Program-made: the position numbers and the translations under genes | In this document: one piece after another, positions 1 to 8,756 of the stretch | Position numbering within the stretch: position 1 is the first letter of the stretch | How the letters are laid out: every line of letters starts with the position of its first letter | Assembly (NCBI GenBank): GCA_036265385.1 | Contig: DATAPD010000025.1 | Location: forward strand, 62,001 to 126,000 | Source: DATAPD01 sp036265385 | GTDB taxonomy: Bacteria > Acidobacteriota > Terriglobia > Terriglobales > Acidobacteriaceae | DNA: 64,000 nt | Direction of reading: 5' to 3' | The notes under the pieces: model-generated | Told to the model about the DNA's origin: nothing | The model's database searches: none | What the model saw: the letters and a program-made list of their open reading frames with translations, nothing else

Positions 1-175
1 CCTAATTATCGATCCCCTCCATCTCAATGACGGACAGGTGGGCGCAGTTATCGACCTTCTTCTTCCTTGCAAAGCCTCACACGTGTCAAGCTGATGCTAA
101 GGCATCCGACGGGTTGAATCCCGCTGCCCCTTTCCCGCCACTTGCGCCCCAAACAGTCCCAACCCACCGGCTTCA

Positions 176-204
176 TTGACTTGAGCGGACGCTCCCCCTA
201 AGAT
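176..204 (+). promoter_or_regulatory. Promoter of the kinase gene
   Basis: A TTGACT -35 box (176-181) and a TAAGAT -10 box (199-204) are separated by exactly 17 bases. The expected transcription start falls at about 211-214, on or next to the ATG at 214, and no Shine-Dalgarno is visible, so the transcript may be leaderless. Confidence 0.5.
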
Positions 205-213
205 TTCGGCCCA

Positions 214-2616
214 ATGTTAGGTGAAATCATCTCGCACTATCGCATCATGGAGCGGCTCGGCGAAGGCGGGATGGGCGTGGTCTACAAAGCGGAAGACCTC
301 AGGCTGGGTCGCCTGGTTGCCTTGAAATTCCTGCCCGATGATGTCGCTCACGATCTCCAGGCAGTCAGCCGCTTCCAGCGGGAAGCCAAGTCGGCCTCCT
401 CTCTGAGCCATCCGAACATTTGCACAGTTTTCGAAATCAATGAGTTCGACGGGCGAACCTTCATCGCGATGGAACTGCTTGAAGGCAAAACCTTGCGGCA
501 CCTGATCGATGGCAAGGCGCTGGAGATTGACACCGTCCTCAACCTAGGCATTCAGATTGCCGATGCCCTGGATGCGGCTCACACTCAGGGTATCGTCCAC
601 CGCGATATCAAGCCGGCAAACATTTTCATCACCGCCAGAGGCCACGCGAAGATACTGGATTTCGGCTTGGCGAAGGTAACGGCTAAGTCCACAGACGTTC
701 TTTCAAGCGCCACTACAGTGGAACCCGAAGCGCACGTCACCAGCCCCGGCAGCACCTTGGGGACCGTGGCCTACATGTCCCCTGAGCAGGTACGCGGGAA
801 AGAACTTGATACCCGGACGGATCTGTTTTCTTTCGGGGCAGTGCTCTATGAAATGTGTACTGGATTATTGGCTTTTCGAGGAGACACCACCGGCACCGTG
901 TTCGACTCTATCTTGAATCAGGCGCCGGTGCCTGCCGTGCGAATCAATGTCGACATTCCGGCAAAGCTGGAGGAAGTGATCGAAAAGTGCCTGGAGAAGG
1001 ATCGCAGCCTACGCTATCAGCATGCCTCCGAAATTCGTGCTGACCTCGAGCGGCTTAGACGAAGCCGGGAGAGCGCCAAGATCGCCGTTACGACAGAAAG
1101 ATCGCATCCGCAAAAACGAAGCACGCGGATCGTTTGGAGCGTGGCACTCTTAGCGATATTGCTGGCGGCCGGTTTCGGGGCCTGGCGCAAAATGCGGCCG
1201 GACATGTCGGGGGCTGAAAGCGTCCACTCGATCGCAGTGCTGCCCTTCGCCAACACGATAGAAAGCCCTGAGTTGAACTACATCGGCGAAGGTCTTTCGC
1301 AGGAAATTACGAACTCTCTGTCACGGCTTCCTCACCTTCAAGTCATGGCTCGTAGCACAGTGTCTCGTTATGGATCGCGGCAGAATGATCCGCAGAGCTT
1401 GGGCCGCGAGCTGAACGTGGATGCTGTGCTAACCGGACGCGTGGCCAAGCACGGAGAACAATTGGACGTCGAGGCAGAGTTGGTCAATGTCTCGACCGGT
1501 GCGCAACTCTGGGGTGAGCGATACACACGCAAAGTCAATGATCTTTCCTTGCTGCAAACCGCAGTAATGACTGGCCTCGCCAGCTACCTGAGGCCGCAAA
1601 TCACCAGGCGCGAACGCGACAAGGTGGCCGGGGTTGGCACCAGAGACGTCGAGGCGTATCAGCTCTATCTCAAGGGTCGCTACTACGCCAATAAGTCAAC
1701 CGCGGAAGGCTTGAAAAAAAGAATCGAATATTTTCAGCAGGCGATCGACAAAGACCCAGCGGACCCTCTAGCCTATGCGGGACTGGCAGATGCCTATGTC
1801 GCCTCCGCCGGTGATCTGGTATACACGCCTGGAAATGACGTTTTCCAGAAGGCGGAAGCGGCGGCCAACAAAGCCATAGAAATCGATGACGCACTGGCCG
1901 AAGCTCATAGCGCGCTGGGCTCAGTGAAAGCTCTCTACAAATGGGATTGGTCAGGTGCGGAACTGGAGTTCCAGCGCGCGCTTGTACTCGATCCGAGTAA
2001 CGCGCATGCCCACAGCCGCTATGCCCAACTTCTCATGTGGACTGGCCGTTTCGACGAAGCCATTACCCAAAACAAGAGTGCGCAAGCTCTGGATCCGCTG
2101 TCACCCACAATTGCCGCATACTTAGGCTATAACTACATGTTCGCGAAGCAGTATGAGAATTCTAGTCTCCAGTTCAACAAAGCCCTCGAGCTTGAACCAA
2201 ATGCAATATGGGTCCGTGCCATGTTCGCGTGGACCTATGTCCGCCAGGGTAAAAACGAGCAGGCCATAGCGGAGTACCAGAAATTAGGCCGGAACGCACT
2301 CGACGTGGCCGCCGATAACCAACTGATTGCGGCGGGCCTGGGCTGGGTCTATGCTCGCGCTGGAAAAAGGAAAGATGCAGAAAACGTCCTCGGTCAGTTC
2401 AGCAAATGGTCCTCGTCAAATTCTGTCGATCCGTTTTGGCCGGCAGCTATCCATTCCGGCCTTGGCGACAAGGATCGAGCCTTTGAGCTGCTCGAAGAAA
2501 GCTATCGCCAGCATTCCGCCAACCTGGCCTTCCTGAAGCTAGATCCCTTTTGGGACGGCCTGCGATCCGACCCGCGCTATACAGATCTTTTGCGCCGCGT
2601 GGGTCTTCCGCAATAG
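214..2616 (+). CDS. Membrane Ser/Thr protein kinase with TolB-like and TPR domains
   Basis: An 800-residue eukaryotic-type kinase. The catalytic domain (about 9-285) has the glycine loop GEGGMGVVYK, Lys38, the catalytic HRDIKPAN (Asp131), DFG (149-151) and a SPEQVRG segment. A basic linker leads to one membrane helix (about 305-324). The outer part starts with a TolB/FlgO-like domain (about 337-460, SIAVLPFAN) and continues as tetratricopeptide repeats (about 475-790). This order is common in Acidobacteriota: cytoplasmic kinase, helix, periplasmic sensor or scaffold. The substrate is unknown. The gene stands alone. It is read from ATG 214 directly behind a -10 box, with no Shine-Dalgarno. Kinase assignment is firm; the sensory role is inferred. 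Confidence 0.95.
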   Translation: MLGEIISHYRIMERLGEGGMGVVYKAEDLRLGRLVALKFLPDDVAHDLQAVSRFQREAKSASSLSHPNICTVFEINEFDGRTFIAMELLEGKTLRHLIDGKALEIDTVLNLGIQIADALDAAHTQGIVHRDIKPANIFITARGHAKILDFGLAKVTAKSTDVLSSATTVEPEAHVTSPGSTLGTVAYMSPEQVRGKELDTRTDLFSFGAVLYEMCTGLLAFRGDTTGTVFDSILNQAPVPAVRINVDIPAKLEEVIEKCLEKDRSLRYQHASEIRADLERLRRSRESAKIAVTTERSHPQKRSTRIVWSVALLAILLAAGFGAWRKMRPDMSGAESVHSIAVLPFANTIESPELNYIGEGLSQEITNSLSRLPHLQVMARSTVSRYGSRQNDPQSLGRELNVDAVLTGRVAKHGEQLDVEAELVNVSTGAQLWGERYTRKVNDLSLLQTAVMTGLASYLRPQITRRERDKVAGVGTRDVEAYQLYLKGRYYANKSTAEGLKKRIEYFQQAIDKDPADPLAYAGLADAYVASAGDLVYTPGNDVFQKAEAAANKAIEIDDALAEAHSALGSVKALYKWDWSGAELEFQRALVLDPSNAHAHSRYAQLLMWTGRFDEAITQNKSAQALDPLSPTIAAYLGYNYMFAKQYENSSLQFNKALELEPNAIWVRAMFAWTYVRQGKNEQAIAEYQKLGRNALDVAADNQLIAAGLGWVYARAGKRKDAENVLGQFSKWSSSNSVDPFWPAAIHSGLGDKDRAFELLEESYRQHSANLAFLKLDPFWDGLRSDPRYTDLLRRVGLPQ

Positions 2617-2693
2617 ATGTCGATCGAAACGGCGCGAACGAACGCTCGCAAGTGACCAAGGCACAGATTCAAAACTCACTCATCCAACATACT

Positions 2694-3227
2694 TCAGGCA
2701 CTTCTTGCCATTCCGTCCTGTCGCGCACGTCCATTTTTGTATTCGCCGATTGTGTGAGCAATCATGCTGGCCCAGATCTCGTTACGGCTGATCTGCTCAT
2801 GGGTAGCTGTATGCGGCTCGCAGTAATGACAACCTAGCGAGCCCAGGCAATCTCCCGCATCGTCGATGACCGGAACAGAAAATGCCGCTCTGATCGGTGA
2901 AACCATCGCTGCCTCTCGAGCCGAGACAAAGAGAGGATCCGTGAGCATGTCGGCAACAACCCACGGCTCGCGATGAAAGACAGCCCGCCCACAGCACTGA
3001 TCGCCGATACCAACGTCTCCGCAGGCCGCGACATACTCAGCTGGCAGACCGTACGTAAGATATGGCTTCAAGACGTTGCTTCGATAATCGGCTAGATAAA
3101 AAGATCCAAATGTCGCGCCTGCTGATTCGGCCGCTAATTGAACCAGATGTCCAAGTGCATTTCTGAGATCGCCGTTTCCATTGGACGGCAACAAATCAGT
3201 GGGAAAATACTGGATGTCCTTAACCAT
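2694..3227 (-). CDS. GAF domain protein
   Basis: A soluble protein of 177 residues that is almost entirely one GAF domain. It resembles the GAF class found in sensor kinases and cyclases, with a core GIGDQCCGRAVFHREPWVV followed by a VADMLTDPLF-like segment and SVPVIDDAG. It has a cluster of cysteines (in GDQCCG and GCHYC) that could bind a ligand or respond to redox, which is inference. There is no output domain, so it may act through a partner. The start at 3227 is chosen because GGAG lies five bases upstream; the longer reading frame to 3431 adds a low-complexity arginine-rich stretch unlike the family. It converges with the kinase gene. Confidence 0.8.
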   Translation of the reverse strand: MVKDIQYFPTDLLPSNGNGDLRNALGHLVQLAAESAGATFGSFYLADYRSNVLKPYLTYGLPAEYVAACGDVGIGDQCCGRAVFHREPWVVADMLTDPLFVSAREAAMVSPIRAAFSVPVIDDAGDCLGSLGCHYCEPHTATHEQISRNEIWASMIAHTIGEYKNGRARQDGMARSA

Positions 3228-3481
3228 CGTCGCTCCACCAGTAAGTATTGACTTTCGACGTTCAGGACTTGCATTAGACGGTCGGTGTCGCATACTCGAA
3301 GAGAAAGCGCGCCATCGACACCTACCATTGAGGTTTGTACCATGTCCTGCGCTTGCAAGTTGATACAGCGAAATCTGTACCTTTTCCTGTGAGGACTTTT
3401 TCAGGGGTATCCTCGACAGACGAGAAAACAATTTCGATTCGAATTGAGGTCTAGCGCCGAGACATGAAATGTGTGAGCGCT

Positions 3482-3763
3482 TTATTTACGTCGCTTCTCC
3501 TTCTTCAATCGCCACATTATCTTCAGCGGGTCTGAACTCTTACTTTGAGCAATCAGTCCACGTTCTTCGAGCGCCATGACAGTGTTGCGATTGGCAGAGA
3601 CCGGACGCAGTACTTCGTCAGCTTCGGGATCGCGCAAAACAGGATCACTCCCGAGCGAATCCGTCTCGAGTTGGTAGCCCTGCTCCAAGTGCTGCAGTAA
3701 ATCTTGCTCGGCCTCGGAGAGCTTCGCACCTATTGCGCCTGCACTCTGCTTTTTGTTGGCCAT
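3482..3763 (-). CDS. Small conserved hypothetical protein, possibly DNA-binding
   Basis: A 93-residue basic, soluble protein starting MANKKQSAG, with an AGGA Shine-Dalgarno six bases before the ATG. The middle (SEAEQDLLQHLEQGY) is helical and the C-terminus (NTVMALEERGLIAQS, ending KKEKRRK) looks like the recognition-helix and wing part of a winged-helix domain. I do not recognise a named family, so a regulatory role is only a guess from shape. It is transcribed divergently from the amidohydrolase gene; the upstream extension of this frame overlaps that gene and is rejected. Confidence 0.65.
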   Translation of the reverse strand: MANKKQSAGAIGAKLSEAEQDLLQHLEQGYQLETDSLGSDPVLRDPEADEVLRPVSANRNTVMALEERGLIAQSKSSDPLKIMWRLKKEKRRK

Positions 3764-3915
3764 GAAGAATCCTGCACGAGGGCCGTGAGTATACACCGGA
3801 ACAGTAAGTCTGGACGCATCATCAGAGGGGCATTTTCGTGCTTGAGTTCTCGACTTCTGACTGTGTAAGCTTCGGCGACTCTGAACGCCAAATCGTCTCG
3901 ACCACGGTGAACCAA

Positions 3916-5631
3916 ATGGATGTACACCGCAGTCTTCTGAAGCTTGCATCGGTGACTGCCCTTCTCTGCTCCACATCATCGTTTGCTACCGATACCCTGC
4001 TGATACATGGCCATATCTACACCGGTAACGCGAAGATGCCTTGGGCACAGGCACTGGCAATCACGGGTACCCGTGTGGAAGCGGTGGGCAGTGACCAGGA
4101 AATCCTTACTCGCAGACAGCCAACGACAAAAGTGATTGACCTTCGCGGAAAAACCGTCATTCCTGGGATCTCCGATTCTCATACTCACATGTGGTACGGA
4201 GCCATGGAATTGCACGGATTTAACCTCTCGACACCCGAGTCCAGCATTACAGCTGATAATCCCGATGCGCTGGTCGAAAGAATCAAGGCATTCGCGGCAA
4301 GCCATCCCAACGACAAAATTCTTATTGGACGCGCCGATTTCGGCACAGTACCGCCGGCCGTCCCGACGCACGAACTTCTCGATCGCGCTGTTTCCGATCG
4401 ACCTCTAATCGTGCACAACACCAGCGAACATGCTCTGTGGGTCAATTCCAAGGCACTCGCGATGGCGGGGATTACGGACCAGCCAGTCGCCGATCCTGAC
4501 GAAGAGCGCACTGTCGTTCGGGACGCCAGCGGCCATCCCAGCGGACTACTTCTCGAAGCGGGCATGGAATTAGTCGAGCGGGCGGTTTTCGCTGCATTGT
4601 CGCGTGACGAAAAACTCGCCATGCTTCGCGATGCCTCGCGTTACCTCAACAGCTTCGGTATCACTAGCGTGGTGAATGCCACCGGCAACCTTCCTGAAAT
4701 TGAGCTCTACGCGGCTCTGCGTGATCGAGGGGAACTGACGGTCCGAACGCGCAATTCTTTTGGCGCGGTAGCTGTGAAACATCACCTCACGCCCCAATTT
4801 CTCGATGACCTTGAGAAAGCGCGAACCCAGTATCACGACGACTGGATTTCCGCCAACCTGGTTAAGTTTTTCTCGGACGGCGGCACAGGGATGATTCCGC
4901 CGCTCACCTATGACGCTGCCGAATATAAAAAACTGGTCCTGGAATTAGATAAACGCGGCTACCAGGTGATGACACATGCGCTTCGGGGAGACTCCGCTCA
5001 TCTCGTTCTGGATACGTACGAAGAAGTTGAAAAGGCGAATGGTCCGCGCGATCGCCGCTTCCGCATGGAGCATGGAGAGATTTTTCCAGCTGAGGATCTT
5101 TCGCGCTTTGCAAAGCTTTCGGTAGTGGTCAGCACGCAGCCATCGTTTTGCTGTAGTGACATCGGCACCAACTTTGATTCGCGGGATGCAACCCCCACCG
5201 ACCGCTGGCGCAGCCTGGAAAAAACAGGTACTACACTCGCGTTTGGAAGTGACTGGCCGTGCACGTGGCCTCCTGATCCGTTTGTTGGAATTCAGCAGGT
5301 GGTACGCCGAACGGTGTGGCACGCAGCGGCATCCAGCGCAATCGTCGGCGGAGTCTTTGATGGAGGAGGCCAAGGCGGCGCTGTCCCGACGAACACTGTT
5401 TATGTCCCCGATGAAAGCATCACGGTTGAGCAGGCTGTAAAGGCCTACACCTTCGGGTCCGCTTACGCGAGATTCTCCGAGGATCGGCTGGGAACGCTGG
5501 AAGTAGGAAAAGAAGCCGACCTCGCCGTGTTGTCGCAAGACATCTTCTCCGCTGCGACTACAGAGATTGCAAAGACTCACGTTGTGATGACAATGGTGGG
5601 AGGCAAGGTGGTTTTCGAAGGGATGAAGTAG
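3916..5631 (+). CDS. Secreted amidohydrolase, family 3 (YtcJ-like)
   Basis: A metal-dependent hydrolase of 571 residues from ATG 3916. The N-terminus (SLLKLASVTALLCSTSSFA) is a signal peptide, so it acts outside the cytoplasm. The fold signature is clear: a short beta domain (DTLLIHGHIYTGN), the metal motif SDSHTHMW, a later histidine in MTHALRGD, FGSDWP, and the closing beta strand EADLAVLSQD. YtcJ-type proteins hydrolyse amides or exoenzyme substrates but most members are uncharacterised. The substrate cannot be read from sequence. The frame opens earlier (3838), but the start at 3916 fits the signal peptide. It stands alone, divergent from the small gene before it. Confidence 0.9.
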   Translation: MDVHRSLLKLASVTALLCSTSSFATDTLLIHGHIYTGNAKMPWAQALAITGTRVEAVGSDQEILTRRQPTTKVIDLRGKTVIPGISDSHTHMWYGAMELHGFNLSTPESSITADNPDALVERIKAFAASHPNDKILIGRADFGTVPPAVPTHELLDRAVSDRPLIVHNTSEHALWVNSKALAMAGITDQPVADPDEERTVVRDASGHPSGLLLEAGMELVERAVFAALSRDEKLAMLRDASRYLNSFGITSVVNATGNLPEIELYAALRDRGELTVRTRNSFGAVAVKHHLTPQFLDDLEKARTQYHDDWISANLVKFFSDGGTGMIPPLTYDAAEYKKLVLELDKRGYQVMTHALRGDSAHLVLDTYEEVEKANGPRDRRFRMEHGEIFPAEDLSRFAKLSVVVSTQPSFCCSDIGTNFDSRDATPTDRWRSLEKTGTTLAFGSDWPCTWPPDPFVGIQQVVRRTVWHAAASSAIVGGVFDGGGQGGAVPTNTVYVPDESITVEQAVKAYTFGSAYARFSEDRLGTLEVGKEADLAVLSQDIFSAATTEIAKTHVVMTMVGGKVVFEGMK

Positions 5632-5731
5632 AGTTCCATCCACAATAATCCCAAGGTCGAGGAGAGTAGTCGCCGTCCACACTCGTACGAGTGGGCGATA
5701 CTGGTGCGGCATCGTTAATTCCATAGGATCC

Positions 5732-5808
5732 TGGTGGGCGGTGCAGGACTCGAACCTGCGACCTCCTCGGTGTAAGCGAGGCGCTCTAACCAACTGAGCT
5801 AACCGCCC
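5732..5808 (-). tRNA. tRNA-Val (anticodon UAC)
   Basis: A full cloverleaf can be folded. The seven-pair acceptor stem is GGGCGGT with ACCGCCC. There is a D arm with TAGCTCAGTTGGTTAGAG, an anticodon stem CCTCG/CGAGG around loop CTTACAC (anticodon TAC at 5772-5774), and a T arm GCAGG-TTCGAGT-CCTGC. The 3' CCA is encoded (5732-5734). It sits alone between the amidohydrolase and the deacetylase genes. Confidence 0.97.
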
Positions 5809-5864
5809 CCACTGTGGCAGGAAACTACATCATAAAGCACGTCACGTCCGCCTGTCGCCCTCCC

Positions 5865-5873
5865 TGCTAGACT
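5865..5873 (+). promoter_or_regulatory. Extended -10 box before the deacetylase gene
   Basis: TG-C-TAGACT is an extended -10 element ending six bases before the GTG start at 5880. There is no convincing -35 box and no Shine-Dalgarno, which fits leaderless initiation. Confidence 0.4.
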
Positions 5874-5879
5874 CTCGGC

Positions 5880-6764
5880 GTGCGCCGACTCATCGTGAAT
5901 GCCGACGATTTCGGACTGACTTCGGGAGTCAATCGTGCCATCCTCGAATGTCATCAGTCAGGAATTGTTACATCAGCAACGGCAATGGGAACCGGGAGTG
6001 CATTTGCAGAGGTCCCGGTCATCGCGAGCCAAAACCCACGACTCGGAGTTGGCTGCCACGTGGTGCTGGTGGATGGAACACCCGTTTCTATTCCCGATCA
6101 GATTCCCTCTCTGACGAATCTAAAGACGGGGCAATTTCGTGACTCGCTCGCCAGCGCCGCTCTGGGAGCAATGGCTCGCCGGTTGAACCATACAGAAATT
6201 GTGAGCGAAGCATCTGCTCAAATCCGCCGCCTGCAGGCCGCCGGAATCTCCGTCACTCATCTCGACACGCACAAACACACGCATCTGTTCCCTGCTGTTC
6301 TCAAGGCCCTTTTAGAGGCTGCGCGTCAATGCGGCATTCGTGCGATTCGAAATCCTCTTGAGCCAGCTTTCTTGCGCAGATTATCGGCAGTTGGGCTGAG
6401 GAAGCGCCGCATACAACTCGCCACATTGACGGCGCTAGCCGGAGACTTCTCTTCCCGCGTTGCGGCCGCCGGCCTAAAAACCACCGACGGTTCGATCGGC
6501 ATTCTAGCCACTGGCAGCCTCACCCTTGATCTTCTTCAGCGTCTACTCGACCACCTTCCAGACGGTACCTGGGAACTCATTTGCCACCCCGGCTACAACG
6601 ACGCGGCTCTTCAAGGCGCTCACACTCGCCTGTTGCACTCGCGGGAGGAGGAGCTAAAAATCCTGACCTCCGATGAAGCACGGCGGGCCATTGAATCGGG
6701 CGGCTTTCAGCTGATTTCCTTCCGGGAATTAGGCCAATCTGCGGACGAGACCTCAGTACCATAA
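5880..6764 (+). CDS. YdjC/ChbG/HpnK-type carbohydrate deacetylase
   Basis: A 294-residue member of the YdjC-like family: metal-dependent enzymes that remove acetyl groups from N-acetyl sugars, such as ChbG on chito-oligosaccharides, or act in hopanoid side-chain making, as with HpnK. Visible landmarks are the N-terminal VNADDFGL (metal-binding Asp pair), the histidine in GVGCHVVL, the HLDTHKHTH metal motif near residue 125, and LICHPGYND near residue 237. The start is GTG at 5880; the reading MRRLIVNADDFG is the normal N-terminus for the family. No hopanoid gene is nearby, so the HpnK role is not supported over a general sugar deacetylase. Confidence 0.88.
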   Translation: MRRLIVNADDFGLTSGVNRAILECHQSGIVTSATAMGTGSAFAEVPVIASQNPRLGVGCHVVLVDGTPVSIPDQIPSLTNLKTGQFRDSLASAALGAMARRLNHTEIVSEASAQIRRLQAAGISVTHLDTHKHTHLFPAVLKALLEAARQCGIRAIRNPLEPAFLRRLSAVGLRKRRIQLATLTALAGDFSSRVAAAGLKTTDGSIGILATGSLTLDLLQRLLDHLPDGTWELICHPGYNDAALQGAHTRLLHSREEELKILTSDEARRAIESGGFQLISFRELGQSADETSVP

Positions 6765-6832
6765 CCGATGTAACCCAATGCTGATGATGCCAGCTCTTGC
6801 TCACGGTATGATGTAGCCGATCACGTTACCCA

Positions 6833-7492
6833 ATGGATTCCACTCGCCCCGAACCCCGCATTCCCGCCGATCTGCCCGTTAGAGTCTGGGGCATGAGTTC
6901 GAATGGCCGCGCGTTTTCGCAGTCCGCCCGCGCGCAGAACATCAGTTCCGAAGGGGCGCTGCTTTCGGGAATCGATTACGAACTTACGGTGGGCGACGTG
7001 ATCGGCGTGCAGTACAAAGAGAAAAAAGCACGCTTCAAGGTGATCTGGGTCATCAATGCCGGATCCGAGCAGAAGGTTCAGGCTGGCGTGCAGGTCCTTG
7101 CTGATCAGCAAGCTCCTTGGAAACTCGAGCTTCCCGTCGCAGGCAAAGACGTGGCGCCTGCAGAGTCCAACCGCCGCCGCTTCAGTCGCCATAAAATTCC
7201 AATGCCCATGGAAATCCGCGACGAGACCGCAGGTGCGCCGATGCGCGTACAAGTCACGGATGTGAGCGGGAACGGCTGTTATGTTGAGACGATTCTCCCG
7301 TTGCCAAAGGCCACAAATCTGCGGGTCGAATTCTGGATCGATGAGAAAAAAATCGCGGGAAGTGCGGTGGTTCGTACTTGTGACCCGGGCGTCGGCATGG
7401 GATTGGAATTCACGGGTCTCACTCCAGAGACCAAGCAGCATGTACAGGAGTACCTCGACCGGCTTGACCCTCCACGGGGTGTAATGGAATAG
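6833..7492 (+). CDS. Tandem PilZ domain protein
   Basis: A soluble protein of 219 residues with two PilZ-like halves. The C-terminal one (about 113-210) is canonical, with the arginine motif RRRFSRH and DVSGNG, the two elements that hold cyclic di-GMP. The N-terminal half (about 7-95) keeps NISSEG but has a weaker arginine motif (PEPRIPADLPVRV), so it may have lost ligand binding. It is probably a cyclic di-GMP effector; what it controls is unknown. A TATGAT hexamer lies 20 bases upstream of the ATG. It is followed by bshA in the same direction after about 120 bases, but there is no evidence of shared function. Confidence 0.85.
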   Translation: MDSTRPEPRIPADLPVRVWGMSSNGRAFSQSARAQNISSEGALLSGIDYELTVGDVIGVQYKEKKARFKVIWVINAGSEQKVQAGVQVLADQQAPWKLELPVAGKDVAPAESNRRRFSRHKIPMPMEIRDETAGAPMRVQVTDVSGNGCYVETILPLPKATNLRVEFWIDEKKIAGSAVVRTCDPGVGMGLEFTGLTPETKQHVQEYLDRLDPPRGVME

Positions 7493-7521
7493 CAGGTTCC
7501 CTCACTGCCTCGACATTAGCG

Positions 7522-7527
7522 TAAAAT
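7522..7527 (+). promoter_or_regulatory. -10 box for the bshA transcript
   Basis: TAAAAT ends nine bases before the ATG of a short ORF (7537) that leads into bshA. No good -35 hexamer is seen. If used, transcription would start on or just before that ATG. Confidence 0.35.
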
Positions 7528-7536
7528 CTGCATCCC

Positions 7537-7617
7537 ATGCGCTTCGGCGTAATCGAATCAGCGAAGGTTCGAATCTTGAAGGGATCCAGCTATCTACCAC
7601 TGGTGCTTGCTGAATGA
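7537..7617 (+). CDS. Possible 26-residue leader peptide overlapping bshA
   Basis: A short ORF runs from ATG 7537 to TGA 7615-7617, and its stop overlaps the bshA start as ATGA. It lies in another frame from bshA. A TAAAAT box ends nine bases before its ATG and no Shine-Dalgarno precedes either start strongly, so bshA could be translated by coupling to this ORF. The peptide (starts MRFGVIESAK, ends PLVLAE) matches nothing I know and has no obvious run of regulatory codons or cysteine. It may equally be a chance ORF. Confidence 0.35.
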   Translation: MRFGVIESAKVRILKGSSYLPLVLAE

Positions 7618-8756
7618 AAATAGGGATCACGTGTTATCCCACCTACGGTGGCAGCGGTGTAGTGGCCACTGAACTCGGACTGGAATTGGCCCAGCGTGGT
7701 CATGAAATTCACTTCATTTCCTATTCCCAGCCGATTCGGCTGACCGGTCCCCAGCCCAACATCCATTATCACGAAGTGGAGGTCTCGCGGTATCCGCTGT
7801 TCGACTATCCACCTTATGACTTGGCGCTTGCCACGAGAATGGCGGAAGTTTCCCAGCTCTATGATCTCGACTTGCTGCACGTCCACTATGCCATTCCGCA
7901 TTCGGTGAGCGCATTACTTGCGCGGCAGATGCTGGCAGCCACGCCTCCACGCAAGAAGCTTCCTTTTGTCACCACTCTGCACGGGACCGACATTACGCTT
8001 GTCGGCTTGGACCGCTCGTACCTGCCCATCACTCGTTATTCGATCGAAGAAAGTGACGGCGTTACTGCCATCTCGAAATATCTTCGCGAGCGCACGCTGA
8101 GTGTGTTCGATATCAAGAACGAAATCGAAGTGGTCTACAACTTCGTGAACTGTGATCAGTACGTGCGAAAAGCGGATTGGCGCGACCGGCGAAAGGAATT
8201 TGCACCCAACAATGAGCGCCTTCTCGTACATCTGTCGAATTTTCGTCCAGTGAAGCGCCTGACGGATGTCGTGGAGATCTTTGACCGCGTGCGCAAGAAG
8301 ATCCCCGCCAAGCTACTTCTCATCGGGGACGGTCCCGACCGGTCCAAGGCGGAGTGGCTCGCTGTTCAGAAAGGCATTCACGACGATGTTCTCTTTTTGG
8401 GCAAGCAGGATCAGGTTCAGGACAAGCTTGCCATGTCGGATGTCATGCTCTTGCCGAGCGAACTGGAATCATTCGGTCTCGCTGCACTCGAAGCGATGGC
8501 TTGCGAGGTGGTACCAATTGCCACTCGCGTTGGGGGAATTCCTGAAGTGATCGAACATGGCGTGAGCGGCTACCTGGCCGACGTTGGCGATGTGGAAACC
8601 ATGGCTCGCTACGCGGTGGAGTTACTGAGTGATGACGCGAACCTTGCGAGGATGAGCAAACAGGCGAGAGCCGTCGCGCAATCGCGTTTCTGCACCAGCA
8701 AAATCATTCCGCAATATGAAGAATTTTATCGTCGCGTGCTGGAGCGCTCTTCGTAA
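7614..8756 (+). CDS. bshA: N-acetyl-alpha-D-glucosaminyl L-malate synthase BshA
   Basis: The first enzyme of bacillithiol synthesis, a GT4-family glycosyltransferase that joins UDP-GlcNAc to L-malate. The 380-residue length fits BshA. The N-terminus (MKIGITCYPTYGGSGVVATE) is the diagnostic BshA opening with its glycine-rich acceptor loop. Also present are HVHYAIPHS, TLHGTDITLVG, SNFRPVKR and the C-terminal nucleotide-sugar motif ESFGLAALEAMAC (E-x7-E). The later genes bshB and bshC are not in this window. The 3' end overlaps the convergent sensor kinase gene by 31 bases. ypdA at 29 kb supports a working bacillithiol system. Confidence 0.95.
   Translation: MKIGITCYPTYGGSGVVATELGLELAQRGHEIHFISYSQPIRLTGPQPNIHYHEVEVSRYPLFDYPPYDLALATRMAEVSQLYDLDLLHVHYAIPHSVSALLARQMLAATPPRKKLPFVTTLHGTDITLVGLDRSYLPITRYSIEESDGVTAISKYLRERTLSVFDIKNEIEVVYNFVNCDQYVRKADWRDRRKEFAPNNERLLVHLSNFRPVKRLTDVVEIFDRVRKKIPAKLLLIGDGPDRSKAEWLAVQKGIHDDVLFLGKQDQVQDKLAMSDVMLLPSELESFGLAALEAMACEVVPIATRVGGIPEVIEHGVSGYLADVGDVETMARYAVELLSDDANLARMSKQARAVAQSRFCTSKIIPQYEEFYRRVLERSS

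Noticed and set aside
4945..5793. Minus-strand frame of 282 codons over the amidohydrolase 3' end and tRNA-Val
   Set aside because: It includes tRNA sequence and is antisense to conserved coding sequence.
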